A stretch of 64,000 nucleotides of DNA. Origin: Micromonospora nigra. Its GTDB lineage: Bacteria; Actinomycetota; Actinomycetes; Mycobacteriales; Micromonosporaceae. The notes beneath the pieces are model-generated. The model was not told the origin of the DNA. It saw only the letters and a program-made list of their open reading frames with translations, and did not search any database. This document shows positions 50,278-58,742 of this stretch, one piece after another. Positions within the stretch are counted from its first letter, which is position 1. Every line of letters begins with the position of its first letter. The stretch is taken from contig NZ_FMHT01000003.1 in NCBI RefSeq assembly GCF_900091585.1, positions 3,773,501 to 3,837,500 of the forward strand. Reading direction: 5' to 3'. The translations under genes and the position numbers were made by a program.

Positions 50278-51603
50278 GTGACCGACGGCTGGGACTGGCG
50301 CCGGCCCGGTGGGACACCGGCCTCGGCGGGGCAGCCGGGGCCGGGGAGCCCGTCGGCGAGTTCACCGACGGCACCGCACGGCACCGCGTACGGTTCGGCG
50401 TCGCCCTGGTGGTCCGACGCGCTGGCCGACCCGTGGCGCGACCCGGCCGCCCCGGCGGCGGTGGTGGTGCCCGCCGCCCCGGTTCCCGGGGCGCAACCGG
50501 AACCGGTGACCGACCCCGACGCCCCCGGCCGGCCGTCCCTGCGGCAGGTGCTGCTCGTCCCCCTGATCATCGCGCTGCTCGCCGGCTCCCTGGGCGGCGC
50601 GCTCGGGTACGCCTTCGCGGTGCGCGGCGGCGCGGCCACCGGCCCCGTCCTGGGTGCCGGCCCCGTCGACCCGCCGGGGCTGGCCCAACGGCCGCCCGAG
50701 TCGCTGGCCGGGGTCGCCCAGCGGGTGCTGCCCAGCGTGGTGACCGTGCGGGTGGCGAGCCTCGGTGGCACGAGCGAGGGGTCGGGCTTCATCGCCAGCG
50801 CCGACGGTCACGTGATCACCAACGACCACGTGGTGGCCGGGGGCAGCGGCAAGGCGTCAGTGATCTTCAACGACGGCAGCACCGCCGCGGCGACCGTGGT
50901 GGGACAGGACCCGGAGTCGGACATCGCGGTCATCAAGGTGGCCCGCACGGGTCTGCGGCCGGTGGAGTTCGGCAACTCGGACTCGCTGGCCGTCGGCGAC
51001 CCGGTGCTGGCCATCGGCTCGCCCCTGTCGCTGGCCAACACGGTCACCGCGGGCATCGTCAGCGCCCTGGACCGCACCATGCAGGCGGGCGAGCCGGGCG
51101 GCCCGGTGCGCTACTACGCGGCGATCCAGACGGACGCGGCGGTCAACCACGGCAACTCCGGTGGCCCCCTGGTCGACGCGGCCGGACGGGTGGTCGGTGT
51201 CAACTCGACCATCAAGTCGCTGGTCGCCGACGGTCAGGAGGCCGGCAACATCGGCCTCGCCTTCGCCATCCCGATCAACCAGGCGAAGCGGATCACCCAG
51301 GACATCATCGGCACCGGCAAGGCCCGGCGTACGGTGATCGGCGCCCAGGTCGGCGGGCCGGGCTCGGCGGCCGGCGGCGCGGGCGTACGGCTGGCGGCGG
51401 TGGAGCCCTCCGGGCCGGCGGCCGGTGCCGGGCTGAAGGCCGGTGACGTGATCCTCAAACTCGACGGGCGGCCGATGACCGAGCCCACCGACCTGATCGC
51501 CCTGGTGCGCAAGTACGCACCGGGGTCGGTGGTGACCGTGGAGTACCGGCGGGGGTCCACCAGGCAGAACGCCTCGGTGACCCTCGCCGCGGACGCGAAG
51601 TAG
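50278..51603 (+). CDS. htrA: HtrA/DegP-type membrane serine protease with PDZ domain
   Basis: The 441-residue protein has a Pro-rich cytoplasmic N-terminus, one membrane helix (about 91-115, LLVPLIIALLAGSLGGALGY), a trypsin-like protease with H184 (ITNDHVVAGG), D215 (ESDIAVIKV) and S294 (NHGNSGGPLVD), and a C-terminal PDZ domain (AGLKAGDVILKLDGRPM). It degrades damaged proteins outside the membrane. The GTG at 50278 has GGGAGG seven bases upstream. In other actinomycetes sigE and rseA precede it; here only 250 bases lie between it and the O-methyltransferase gene. The tatB gene follows. Confidence 0.93.
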   Translation: MTDGWDWRRPGGTPASAGQPGPGSPSASSPTAPHGTAYGSASPWWSDALADPWRDPAAPAAVVVPAAPVPGAQPEPVTDPDAPGRPSLRQVLLVPLIIALLAGSLGGALGYAFAVRGGAATGPVLGAGPVDPPGLAQRPPESLAGVAQRVLPSVVTVRVASLGGTSEGSGFIASADGHVITNDHVVAGGSGKASVIFNDGSTAAATVVGQDPESDIAVIKVARTGLRPVEFGNSDSLAVGDPVLAIGSPLSLANTVTAGIVSALDRTMQAGEPGGPVRYYAAIQTDAAVNHGNSGGPLVDAAGRVVGVNSTIKSLVADGQEAGNIGLAFAIPINQAKRITQDIIGTGKARRTVIGAQVGGPGSAAGGAGVRLAAVEPSGPAAGAGLKAGDVILKLDGRPMTEPTDLIALVRKYAPGSVVTVEYRRGSTRQNASVTLAADAK

Positions 51604-51674
51604 GGCCGCACCCCTCCCGTACGGGTCCGTGACGTGCGTAGTCTTGGCGCGGGAGCCCGAGGAGGAGGCACGCG

Positions 51675-52094
51675 GTGCTGGAGAACCTGAACATGTGGGA
51701 GTTCGTGGGGCTGCTGCTCCTGGCGCTCCTGATCTTCGGTGACCGGCTGCCGAAGGTGATCGGCGACGGCATGCGTCTGGTCCGCAATCTGCGCAACATG
51801 GCCCGTAGCGCCACCACGGACCTCAGCAGGGAACTCGGCACCGACATCCAGTTGGAGGACCTGCACCCGAAGGCGTTCATCCGCAAGCACCTGCTCAGCG
51901 AGGAGGAGGAGCAGGCGATCCGGAAGCCGTTGCAGGGTGTCTACGACGATCTGCGGTCCGACGTGACCGGGGTGCACGACGAGCTGAAGGACGTGGCCGT
52001 CGCCGCCGACCCGCGGGGCACCGCCGGTCGTCCGGCCGCCACGTCCGGGACGGCCCCGGCCCAACGCGTCGCCAGCTACGACGACGCCACCTGA
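51675..52094 (+). CDS. tatB: Sec-independent protein translocase subunit TatB
   Basis: The 139-residue protein has one N-terminal membrane helix (MWEFVGLLLLALLIFGDRLP) ending in the G-x-x-x-P hinge, an amphipathic helix (VIGDGMRLVRNLRNMARSAT) and an acidic C-terminal part (EDLHPKAFIRKHLLSEEEEQ). It is a TatA/B family protein of the B type, which recognises twin-arginine signal peptides together with TatC. It follows htrA by 71 bases with GAGGAGG before the GTG. A bidirectional hairpin ends the unit. TatC is not in the window. Confidence 0.88.
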   Translation: MLENLNMWEFVGLLLLALLIFGDRLPKVIGDGMRLVRNLRNMARSATTDLSRELGTDIQLEDLHPKAFIRKHLLSEEEEQAIRKPLQGVYDDLRSDVTGVHDELKDVAVAADPRGTAGRPAATSGTAPAQRVASYDDAT

Positions 52095-52118
52095 GCAAAG
52101 CCGACCCGACCTACCGAA

Positions 52119-52152
52119 AACCGCGGTGTCCCTGGCTCAGGACACCGCGGTT
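52119..52152. terminator. Bidirectional terminator between tatB and mrp
   Basis: AACCGCGGTGTCC and GGACACCGCGGTT form a perfect 13-bp stem with an eight-base loop, between converging genes. Confidence 0.8.
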
Positions 52153-52211
52153 CTCCGTGTGTCGAGGTGCAACCGGCCGGGTACGGCGAGGTGAGACCGG
52201 GACGGCGGGCG

Positions 52212-53360
52212 TCAGCGGCCGGCCGGCTTGAGGCCCAGCGGCTTGCCGAGCAGCGACTCGCGGCGTACGGCGAGACGGTCGGCGACCTGACCCAGCGCCC
52301 GCGCGGCCGGGGAATCCGGCTCGGCCAGCACGATCGGGTTGCCCTCGTCGCCGGCCTCCCGGACCCGGGTGTCCAGCGGCACCTGACCCAGCAGCGGCAC
52401 CTGCGCGCCGATGGTCTGGGTCAGCGAGTCGGCGACCGTCTGGCCGCCCCCCGAGCCGAAGACCTCCATCCGCGAACCGTCCGGCAGTTCCAGCCAGGAC
52501 ATGTTCTCGATCACCCCGACGACCCGCTGGTGGGTCTGCAGGGCGATCGCGCCGGCCCGCTCGGCCACCTCGGCGGCGGCGGCCTGCGGCGTGGTGACCA
52601 CCAGGATCTCGGCGTTGGGCAGCAACTGGGCCAGCGAGATCGCCACGTCACCGGTGCCCGGGGGAAGATCCAGCAGCAGCACGTCCAGATCGCCCCAGTA
52701 GACGTCGGCGAGGAACTGCTGCAACGCGCGGTGCAGCATCGGGCCACGCCAGACCACGGCGGCGTTGCCGGCGGTGAACATGCCGATCGAGATGACCTTC
52801 ACGCCGTGTGCCTGCGGCGGCATGATCATGTCCTCGACGCGGGTGGGACGGCCGTCGGCGCCGAGCATCCGGGGCACCGAGTGGCCGTAGATGTCGGCGT
52901 CGACCACGCCGACGGCGAGCCCGCGGGCGGCCAGCGCGGCGGCCAGGTTGACCGTCACACTGGACTTGCCGACGCCACCCTTGCCGCTGGCCACGGCGTA
53001 CACGCGGGTGCGTGAGCCGGGCTGGGCGAACGGGATGACCGGCTCCTCGGTCGCGGTGCCGCCGCGCAGCTTCGCCTGGAGTCCCTGGCGCTGTTCGGGG
53101 CTCATCACCCCGAACTCGATCTCCACGCCGGTGACCCCGGCCACCGTGCCCAGGGCGGCCGTGATGTCGCTGCGCAGCTTGTCCTTCAGAGGGCAGCCGG
53201 CCACGGTGAGCAGCAGCTCCACCCGAACCACGCCGTCGTCGCCGAGCTCCGCGGAACGCACCATGCCCAGCTCGGTGATGGGCCGGCGGATCTCCGGGTC
53301 GTTGACGGTGGCCAGGGCGGCCTGGATCGCGTCGTTGACGGTGCTGACGGGTGCTGACAT
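52212..53360 (-). CDS. mrp: Mrp/ApbC-type iron-sulfur carrier ATPase
   Basis: The 382-residue protein has an N-terminal MIP18-like domain (about 1-100, with LLLTVAGCPLKDKLRSDITA) and a P-loop ATPase with the deviant Walker A VYAVASGKGGVGKSSVTVNL, AVGVVDADIYGHSVPRMLGA and LDVLLLDLPPGTGDVAISLA. It loads iron-sulfur clusters on target proteins; the CxxC near the C-terminus of some Mrp proteins was not found here. The ATG start agrees with family length. It keeps its position near tatB and the MgtE_N gene, as in mycobacteria. Confidence 0.93.
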   Translation of the reverse strand: MSAPVSTVNDAIQAALATVNDPEIRRPITELGMVRSAELGDDGVVRVELLLTVAGCPLKDKLRSDITAALGTVAGVTGVEIEFGVMSPEQRQGLQAKLRGGTATEEPVIPFAQPGSRTRVYAVASGKGGVGKSSVTVNLAAALAARGLAVGVVDADIYGHSVPRMLGADGRPTRVEDMIMPPQAHGVKVISIGMFTAGNAAVVWRGPMLHRALQQFLADVYWGDLDVLLLDLPPGTGDVAISLAQLLPNAEILVVTTPQAAAAEVAERAGAIALQTHQRVVGVIENMSWLELPDGSRMEVFGSGGGQTVADSLTQTIGAQVPLLGQVPLDTRVREAGDEGNPIVLAEPDSPAARALGQVADRLAVRRESLLGKPLGLKPAGR

Positions 53361-53436
53361 GCCCGCAATGCTACGTCGGTCCAGCCCGGTCCCCGCCGGC
53401 AGCGGGGTCGGGTGTGAGCGATTCGATGGGCGACGA

Positions 53437-54069
53437 TCAGCCCTCCGACGACCGGGACGAACCGGATTCGCGGGGATGATCGCCGTCCAGCTCGTCGCGG
53501 GGTTCGTCCAACCCTTCCGCGCCGGTCCGGCGGGGGCCGCGCGTCTGGTGCCGGCGTTCCAGCCGCTGCCGCCGGGTAGCCGCCTCGTCCATCTCCTCGG
53601 CCAGCCGCGCCAGCTCCGAGCGCAGGAAGTCCCGGGTGGCCACCTCGCCGAGCGCGATCCGCAGCGCGGCGACCTCCCGGGCCAGGTACTCGGTGTCCGC
53701 CTTCTGCATGGTCGCCCGCCGCCGGTCCTCCTCCAACGCCACCCGGTCCCGGTCCGTCTGCCGGTTCTGCGCCAGCAGGATCAGCGGGGCCGCGTACGAG
53801 GCCTGCAACGACAACACCAGGGTGAGGAAGGTGAAGGTGTACGGGTCGAAGCGCAGGCTCGCCGGGGCCAGGGTGTTCCAGAGGAACCAGGCCGCGATCA
53901 CCACCGTCATGTAGACGATGAAGTTCGCCGTCCCCATGCCCCGGGCGATCCCCTCCGACCAGCGCCCGAACGCCTCCGGGTCGAACCGGGGCAGCTTCAG
54001 TCGCCGAGGCTCACGTGGCTGGTCGAGCCGTTCACTCCGCCGCTGGTCGGCACGCCGCTGGTCAGCCAT
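53437..54069 (-). CDS. DUF1003 membrane protein
   Basis: The 210-residue protein has a basic N-terminus, two membrane helices (FIVYMTVVIAAWFLWNTLAP and FTFLTLVLSLQASYAAPLIL) and the DUF1003 signature LLAQNRQTDRDRVALEEDRR, followed by a helical C-terminal half rich in Glu and Arg. The family function is unknown. It starts eight bases before the end of the MgtE_N gene, so the pair is translated together, suggesting one task, perhaps magnesium or envelope homeostasis. The last 35 residues are low-complexity and charged. Confidence 0.85.
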   Translation of the reverse strand: MADQRRADQRRSERLDQPREPRRLKLPRFDPEAFGRWSEGIARGMGTANFIVYMTVVIAAWFLWNTLAPASLRFDPYTFTFLTLVLSLQASYAAPLILLAQNRQTDRDRVALEEDRRRATMQKADTEYLAREVAALRIALGEVATRDFLRSELARLAEEMDEAATRRQRLERRHQTRGPRRTGAEGLDEPRDELDGDHPRESGSSRSSEG

Positions 54070-55348
54070 CCGCGCCGTCCAGCAACGCGTCGGCGGAGGC
54101 CGGGAGAGGCCCGGCGTCCCGGTCCCGCCAGTCGCGGGGCAGGGAGTGGTCGAGCACGTCGTCCACGGTCACCGCGCCCACCAGGCGGTTGTTCCGGTCG
54201 ATGACCGGCATCGCCACCAGGTCGTACGTGGCCATCCGGCGGGTGATCTCCGGTAGCGGGGTGGTCGGGTGCAGCGGGTCGATGTCGTTGACCACCACCC
54301 CGCCGAGCAGATCCGCCGGGGGTTCCCGCAGCAACCGCTGGAAGTGCACCATGCCCAGGTAGCGGCCCGTCGGAGTGGTCAACGGGGCGCGGGTGACGAA
54401 CACCTGCGCGGCCACGGCGGGGGACAGCTGCGCCTCCCGGATACGCGCCAACGCCTCCGCCACCGTCGCGTCCGGCGGCAGGATCACCGGCTCGGAGGTC
54501 ATCACGCTGCCCGCCGTGCCGGGCGTGTACTTCAGCAACTGGCGTACCGGGTCGGCCTCGTCCGGCTCCATCAGGTCCAGCAGCACGTCCTGCTCCGGCG
54601 GCGGCAACTCGTTGAGCAGGTCCGCGGCGTCGTCCGGGTCCATCTCCTCCAGCACGTCGGCGGCCCGCTCCCGGTCCAGCGCGGCGAGGATCTCCACCTG
54701 GTCGTGCTCCGGCAGCTCGCTGAGCACGTCGGCCAGCCGCACGTTGTCCAGCGCCGCCGCGATCTCGTTACGCCGGGCGTCGGGCAGATCCTGCAACGCG
54801 TTGGCCAGGTCGGCGGGGCGCATGTCCTCCAACACCGCGAGCAGGTTCGCCGTACCCCGGGCGTCGGCGATGCCGCTGAGCCCGCGGACCTGGTCCCATT
54901 CGACCTGGTGCAGGTGGCCGCGGCGGGTGAGCCGACCGGTCTGCTCGCGGACCGCGACCCGGCTCAGCGACCACTCACCGCCCCGGCTGGCCTCCATGGC
55001 CACGTCCACCACCGACCCGGCCTGCCCGCCCGGCGCGATCTGCACCCGGCGGTCCAGCAGTTCCTGGAGCACCAGCAGCTCGTTCGGGCGCTTCTCGAAG
55101 CGGCGCAGGTTGAGCGTGCCACTGCCGAGCACCACCGCGTCGGCGTCGATCGTGGTGATCCGGTTGATCGACAGGAAGATCCGCCGGCGCATGGGCATCT
55201 CCGCGACCAGTCCCACCACCTCCGGGGGGCGCTGGGTCGGCCGCAGCCGTGCCACTGCGTCACGGACCCGCCCCACCAGGTCACCGTTGGGGTCGAAGAC
55301 GGCGACTCCGGCGAGACGGGCGATGTAGACCCGGGTCGGCGTACTCAC
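54062..55348 (-). CDS. Soluble MgtE_N-CBS protein with PRC-like N-terminus
   Basis: The 428-residue protein starts with a PRC-barrel-like segment (ARLAGVAVFDPNGDLVGRVR). Then come the MgtE intracellular N domain of helical repeats (ALQDLPDARRNEIAAALDNV, LEEMDPDDAADLLNELPPPE) and a CBS pair (about 285-405, with VMTSEPVILPPDATVAEALA and YDLVAMPVIDRNNRLVGAVT). It is MgtE without the membrane channel, so a magnesium- or nucleotide-sensing role is likely. Two GTG starts (55348 and 55354) are possible. The DUF1003 gene overlaps its end by eight bases. Confidence 0.87.
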   Translation of the reverse strand: MSTPTRVYIARLAGVAVFDPNGDLVGRVRDAVARLRPTQRPPEVVGLVAEMPMRRRIFLSINRITTIDADAVVLGSGTLNLRRFEKRPNELLVLQELLDRRVQIAPGGQAGSVVDVAMEASRGGEWSLSRVAVREQTGRLTRRGHLHQVEWDQVRGLSGIADARGTANLLAVLEDMRPADLANALQDLPDARRNEIAAALDNVRLADVLSELPEHDQVEILAALDRERAADVLEEMDPDDAADLLNELPPPEQDVLLDLMEPDEADPVRQLLKYTPGTAGSVMTSEPVILPPDATVAEALARIREAQLSPAVAAQVFVTRAPLTTPTGRYLGMVHFQRLLREPPADLLGGVVVNDIDPLHPTTPLPEITRRMATYDLVAMPVIDRNNRLVGAVTVDDVLDHSLPRDWRDRDAGPLPASADALLDGADG

Positions 55349-55381
55349 GGGCACCAGCCTAAGGGCCTAGTGTTTGTCACC

Positions 55382-56251
55382 ATGTCGACCTTGTCCTACG
55401 AGATCGTGGACGTCTTCACCGACCGCCCGTTCGCCGGCAACCCGCTGGCGGTGGTGTTCGGTGCCGAGGGCCTGGCCACCGGCCAGATGCAGGCGCTGGC
55501 GCTGGAGTTCAACCTCTCCGAGACGGTGTTCGTGCTGCCGCCCACCCAGGTCGGCGCCACCTACCGGGCGCGGATCTTCACCCCGGTCGAGGAACTGCCC
55601 TTCGCCGGGCACCCCAGCGTCGGCGCGGCGGTGACCGCCAGCCGGCGCGGGATGTTCCCCGCCGGTCCGGTCACCCAGGAGTGCGGCGCCGGGGTGCTGC
55701 CGATCGAGGTGACCGGCACGGGAGCGACGCTCACCGGCGGCACCCCCACCCTCGGCCCCGAACTCGACCCGGAGCCGTTGCTGGAACTGGCCGGGCTGAC
55801 CGCCGACGACCACGCCGGGCCGCCGCCCAGGGTGGCCGGCTGCGGGCTGGAGTTCCCCTACCTGCCGGTGCACCCGAGCGCGGTGGCGCGGGCACGGGTC
55901 AACCCGGTCGCGGCGGTTCGGTACGGAATTGCGCACGTCAGCGTCTTCTCCTGGGACGCCGCCGCGCAAACCGCGCACGCCCGGGTCTTCGTTCCGGGCC
56001 TCGGGGTTCCCGAGGACCCGGCCACCGGCTCCGCGGCGCTGGGCCTGGGCGTGTGGCTCGTGGCCAGCGGGCTGCTGCCCGGCGAGGGGCGCTCGTCGTA
56101 CGCCGTGCGCCAGGGTGTGGAGATGGGCCGGCCGTCCGCCCTGGCCTGCACGGTCACGTCGGCCGACGGGGCGGCGGTCGGCGCGACCGTCGCCGGTCAG
56201 GTCGTGCCGGTCGCCCGGGGCGAGATCATCGCTCCACCGTTCGTCGGCTGA
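55382..56251 (+). CDS. PhzF-family isomerase/epimerase-like protein
   Basis: The 289-residue protein has the two-domain PhzF fold: VDVFTDRPFAGNPLAVVFGA, FNLSETVFVLPPTQVG with E47, ARIFTPVEELPFAGHPSVGA, and in the second half FVPGLGVPEDPATGSAALGL. E47 corresponds to the catalytic acid of PhzF. The reaction is probably an isomerisation of a small metabolite; no phenazine genes are near. It starts on the plus strand 33 bases from the divergent MgtE_N gene, so their promoters overlap. Confidence 0.88.
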   Translation: MSTLSYEIVDVFTDRPFAGNPLAVVFGAEGLATGQMQALALEFNLSETVFVLPPTQVGATYRARIFTPVEELPFAGHPSVGAAVTASRRGMFPAGPVTQECGAGVLPIEVTGTGATLTGGTPTLGPELDPEPLLELAGLTADDHAGPPPRVAGCGLEFPYLPVHPSAVARARVNPVAAVRYGIAHVSVFSWDAAAQTAHARVFVPGLGVPEDPATGSAALGLGVWLVASGLLPGEGRSSYAVRQGVEMGRPSALACTVTSADGAAVGATVAGQVVPVARGEIIAPPFVG

Positions 56252-56263
56252 GAGGATGGTCCG

Positions 56264-56764
56264 GTGACCGACGCGAGCAGGTTCCTGGTGGACGAGGCGG
56301 CGAAGAAGGCCGCCGTGGCGTGGGTGGCCGTCGGCGGCGGTCCGGCGCGTGCGCTGTGGTGCGTGCCGCTGGAGGGCGCCCTCCTGGTGGTCTGCGGCCC
56401 GGGGGAGCAGTCGGCACCGGGGTTGGCCGACGCCGCGACGGCGCGGGTGACGCTGCGCGGTGACCACGGCGGGCGGGTGGTGACCTGGCCGGCCGAGGTG
56501 GCGCGGATCGCCCCCGGCACGCAGGAGTGGGAGACGGTCGCGCCGCTGGTCGGGGCGAAGCGCCTCAACGCGTCGGGCCCGACCGCCGATCTCGTCGCCC
56601 GGTGGGCCGCCGACGGCTGTGCCCTGGTTCGGCTCACCCCGGCCGGGGAGCCCGCCGCCGGGGCGGATCTGCCGCACGACTCCCTCGCGGAGCCGCCCCG
56701 CGAGTCGCCCGCCGTCCGGGTCACCCGCAGACCGTTCCGCCTGCACCGGGTCCGTCGCCGCTGA
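56264..56764 (+). CDS. Hypothetical protein downstream of the PhzF-like gene
   Basis: The 166-residue protein has strands like ALWCVPLEGALLVVCGPGEQ and TARVTLRGDHGGRVVTWPAE and a helical stretch ASRFLVDEAAKKAAVAWVAV. This alternation could be a flavin-reductase-like split barrel, but no motif confirms it. The C-terminus is basic (RRPFRLHRVRRR). It starts 12 bases after the PhzF-like gene and is probably co-transcribed. Close homologues are common in actinomycetes as unnamed proteins. The HAD hydrolase gene converges on it. Confidence 0.75.
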   Translation: MTDASRFLVDEAAKKAAVAWVAVGGGPARALWCVPLEGALLVVCGPGEQSAPGLADAATARVTLRGDHGGRVVTWPAEVARIAPGTQEWETVAPLVGAKRLNASGPTADLVARWAADGCALVRLTPAGEPAAGADLPHDSLAEPPRESPAVRVTRRPFRLHRVRRR

Positions 56765-56797
56765 GGGCCCGCCCGCAGCAACCCGACGGGTCCGCGG

Positions 56798-57508
56798 TCA
56801 TCGTGCGGTGCCCACCGGCCTCGCCGCCGGGTCCACCAGATCGAGCACCTCCGTCAGGGAGCGGAGCGCCGGCCCGCGCCAGGCCAGGTCGGCGTTGAAC
56901 ACCAGATGCCCCGCGAGGTCGGGCGCGGCGAGCCGGACGGCGGTCATCCCGGTCCGTTCGGCGCCGGTCAGTTCCTGACTGCCGCCGTCGCCGACGTAGA
57001 GGCAGTCCTGCGGCGCGAGCCCCAGCCGTCGGCAAGCGGCCAGGTAGAGCGCGGCGTGCGGTTTGCAGCGTCCCACCTGGACGGAGAAGACCCGCGCGTC
57101 GAGCAGCGGGGCCACGGGCAGGTCCGGCAGGAACGCCGGCAGCTCGTGGGTGCAGTCGCTGACCACGGCGGTACGCAACCCACGCCCGCGCAGCGCGGCC
57201 AGCGTCGGCACGGCGTCGGCGCGCAGCCGCGTGTCGGCGCGGATCGCGCGCTGCCGGGACGCCACCGCCGCGCGCACCGCGGCCTTCGACGGGTGTACGC
57301 CGACCTGCCGGCACACCCAGCGCAGGGTGGCTTCGGCCGAGCCGAGGCGGCCCGTGGCGCGGCGGTAGAAGGTGCGGTCCAGCACCTTCACGAGCCGGTC
57401 GACGGGGCAGCCGAGCAGGGCGGCGGTCTCGTGGTGGGCTGCGCCACGCTGGACGGCGCGGGTCAGCGTGCCGAAGAAATCGAACAGCACCGCCCGGAAG
57501 GTGGGCAT
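56798..57508 (-). CDS. HAD-superfamily hydrolase
   Basis: The 236-residue protein has HAD motif I AVLFDFFGTLTRAVQ (DxxGT with F at the second acid position), motif II TAVVSDCTHELPAFL, the lysine of VGRCKPHAALYLAACRRLG and motif III DCLYVGDGGSQELTGAERTG. The usual DxD of motif I reads DFF, so phosphatase activity may be modified; dehalogenase-type members show such a change. The ATG at 57508 has GGAG upstream. The substrate is unknown. It diverges from the EamA transporter gene. Confidence 0.88.
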   Translation of the reverse strand: MPTFRAVLFDFFGTLTRAVQRGAAHHETAALLGCPVDRLVKVLDRTFYRRATGRLGSAEATLRWVCRQVGVHPSKAAVRAAVASRQRAIRADTRLRADAVPTLAALRGRGLRTAVVSDCTHELPAFLPDLPVAPLLDARVFSVQVGRCKPHAALYLAACRRLGLAPQDCLYVGDGGSQELTGAERTGMTAVRLAAPDLAGHLVFNADLAWRGPALRSLTEVLDLVDPAARPVGTAR

Positions 57509-57614
57509 GAAGGAGCGCCTCCGGGGCGGGTGAGGGTCGCCGGCGCGGACGAGCATGATCGTAACGGACCGTTGATGCGTTGCTCCGCTCGGTGTCGTGT
57601 GAGGATTGCTCTCC

Positions 57615-58574
57615 GTGTCCCTCGATGCGCACCGCCCGCAGCTCGACCCGCTGACCACCGGGGCGCTCGCCCTGGCGGTGGTCGCCGTGTCGTCGTCGGC
57701 CCCGCTGATCGCCTTCGCGGCGGCTCCGGCGCTCGCCGTGGCCTTCTGGCGCAACCTGCTGTCGGTCGCGGTGCTGGGGCCGGTGTCCCTGGTCCGGCGG
57801 CGGGCCGAGTTCCGGTCGTTGACGGTGGGCCTGGGCCGCCGGGAGGGCTGGTACTGCGTACTCTCCGGGGTGGCCCTGGCCGCCCACTTCGCCACCTGGA
57901 TGCCGAGCGCGAAGCTCACCTCGGTGGCCGCCGCGACCGCTCTGGTCGCCACCCAGCCCGTCTGGCAGGGGCTCATCGCCCGTGCACAGGGTCGTCGCCT
58001 GCCGCTCGGGGTGTGGGCCGGCGTCGGGGTGGCCGTGGCCGGGGCGGTGCTGGCCACCGGGGCCGACTTCACGGTCTCGGGGCGGGCCTTCGCCGGTGAC
58101 CTGCTGGCCGTGGTGGGCGGGATGTTCGCGGCCGTCTACACCGCCCTGGGCGAGCGGGCGCGGGCCACCGTCAGCACCACCACCTACACCACCATCTGCT
58201 ACGGGGTGTGCGCGCTGATCCTGCTGGTCGTCTGCCTGATCGGCGGGGTCCGACTGACCGGCTTCGACGGTGGCACGTGGCTGGCGATCCTGGCCCTGGT
58301 GGCCGGTGCCCAACTGCTCGGCCACTCGATGTTCAACTACGCGCTGCGCCGGATCTCGGCCACCACGGTCAGCGTGCTGATCCTGCTGGAGGCTCCGGGT
58401 GCGGCCCTGATCGGCTGGGCCTGGTTGGGGCAGTTGCCCAGCCCGGTGACATTGCCCGGGCTGGGACTGCTGCTGGTGGGGGTGGCCGTGGTGGTGCTCG
58501 CCGGGGCCCGCGCCGCCCGTCGCGCGTCGGTCACCACCGCCGCGCCGGCCGACGCCGCTCCGTTGCCCGACTGA
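57615..58574 (+). CDS. EamA/DMT-family transporter
   Basis: The 319-residue membrane protein has ten hydrophobic helices in two EamA repeats: for example [35 protein letters not shown] and GVWAGVGVAVAGAVLATGAD in the first, and ICYGVCALILLVVCLIGGVR and LPGLGLLLVGVAVVVLAGAR in the second. These drug/metabolite transporters carry small solutes across the cytoplasmic membrane. The GTG at 57615 was preferred over an upstream TTG because of the nearby GAGGA. It is a single gene. Confidence 0.88.
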   Translation: MSLDAHRPQLDPLTTGALALAVVAVSSSAPLIAFAAAPALAVAFWRNLLSVAVLGPVSLVRRRAEFRSLTVGLGRREGWYCVLSGVALAAHFATWMPSAKLTSVAAATALVATQPVWQGLIARAQGRRLPLGVWAGVGVAVAGAVLATGADFTVSGRAFAGDLLAVVGGMFAAVYTALGERARATVSTTTYTTICYGVCALILLVVCLIGGVRLTGFDGGTWLAILALVAGAQLLGHSMFNYALRRISATTVSVLILLEAPGAALIGWAWLGQLPSPVTLPGLGLLLVGVAVVVLAGARAARRASVTTAAPADAAPLPD

Positions 58575-58742
58575 TTCGCGGCGGCCCGACCGCCGCCTCG
58601 GTGGATGGATGATTGCGGTGTTTAGTCCCTATTGCGGCGATTGGCATGTAAAGGTCATTCTGCACCTGTTTGCAGTCCGGTGCGGAGGTCGTCGGTGTCG
58701 TGGCAGCGACTGCCGGGAACGCGCCATGAGAGGGCCAAGATC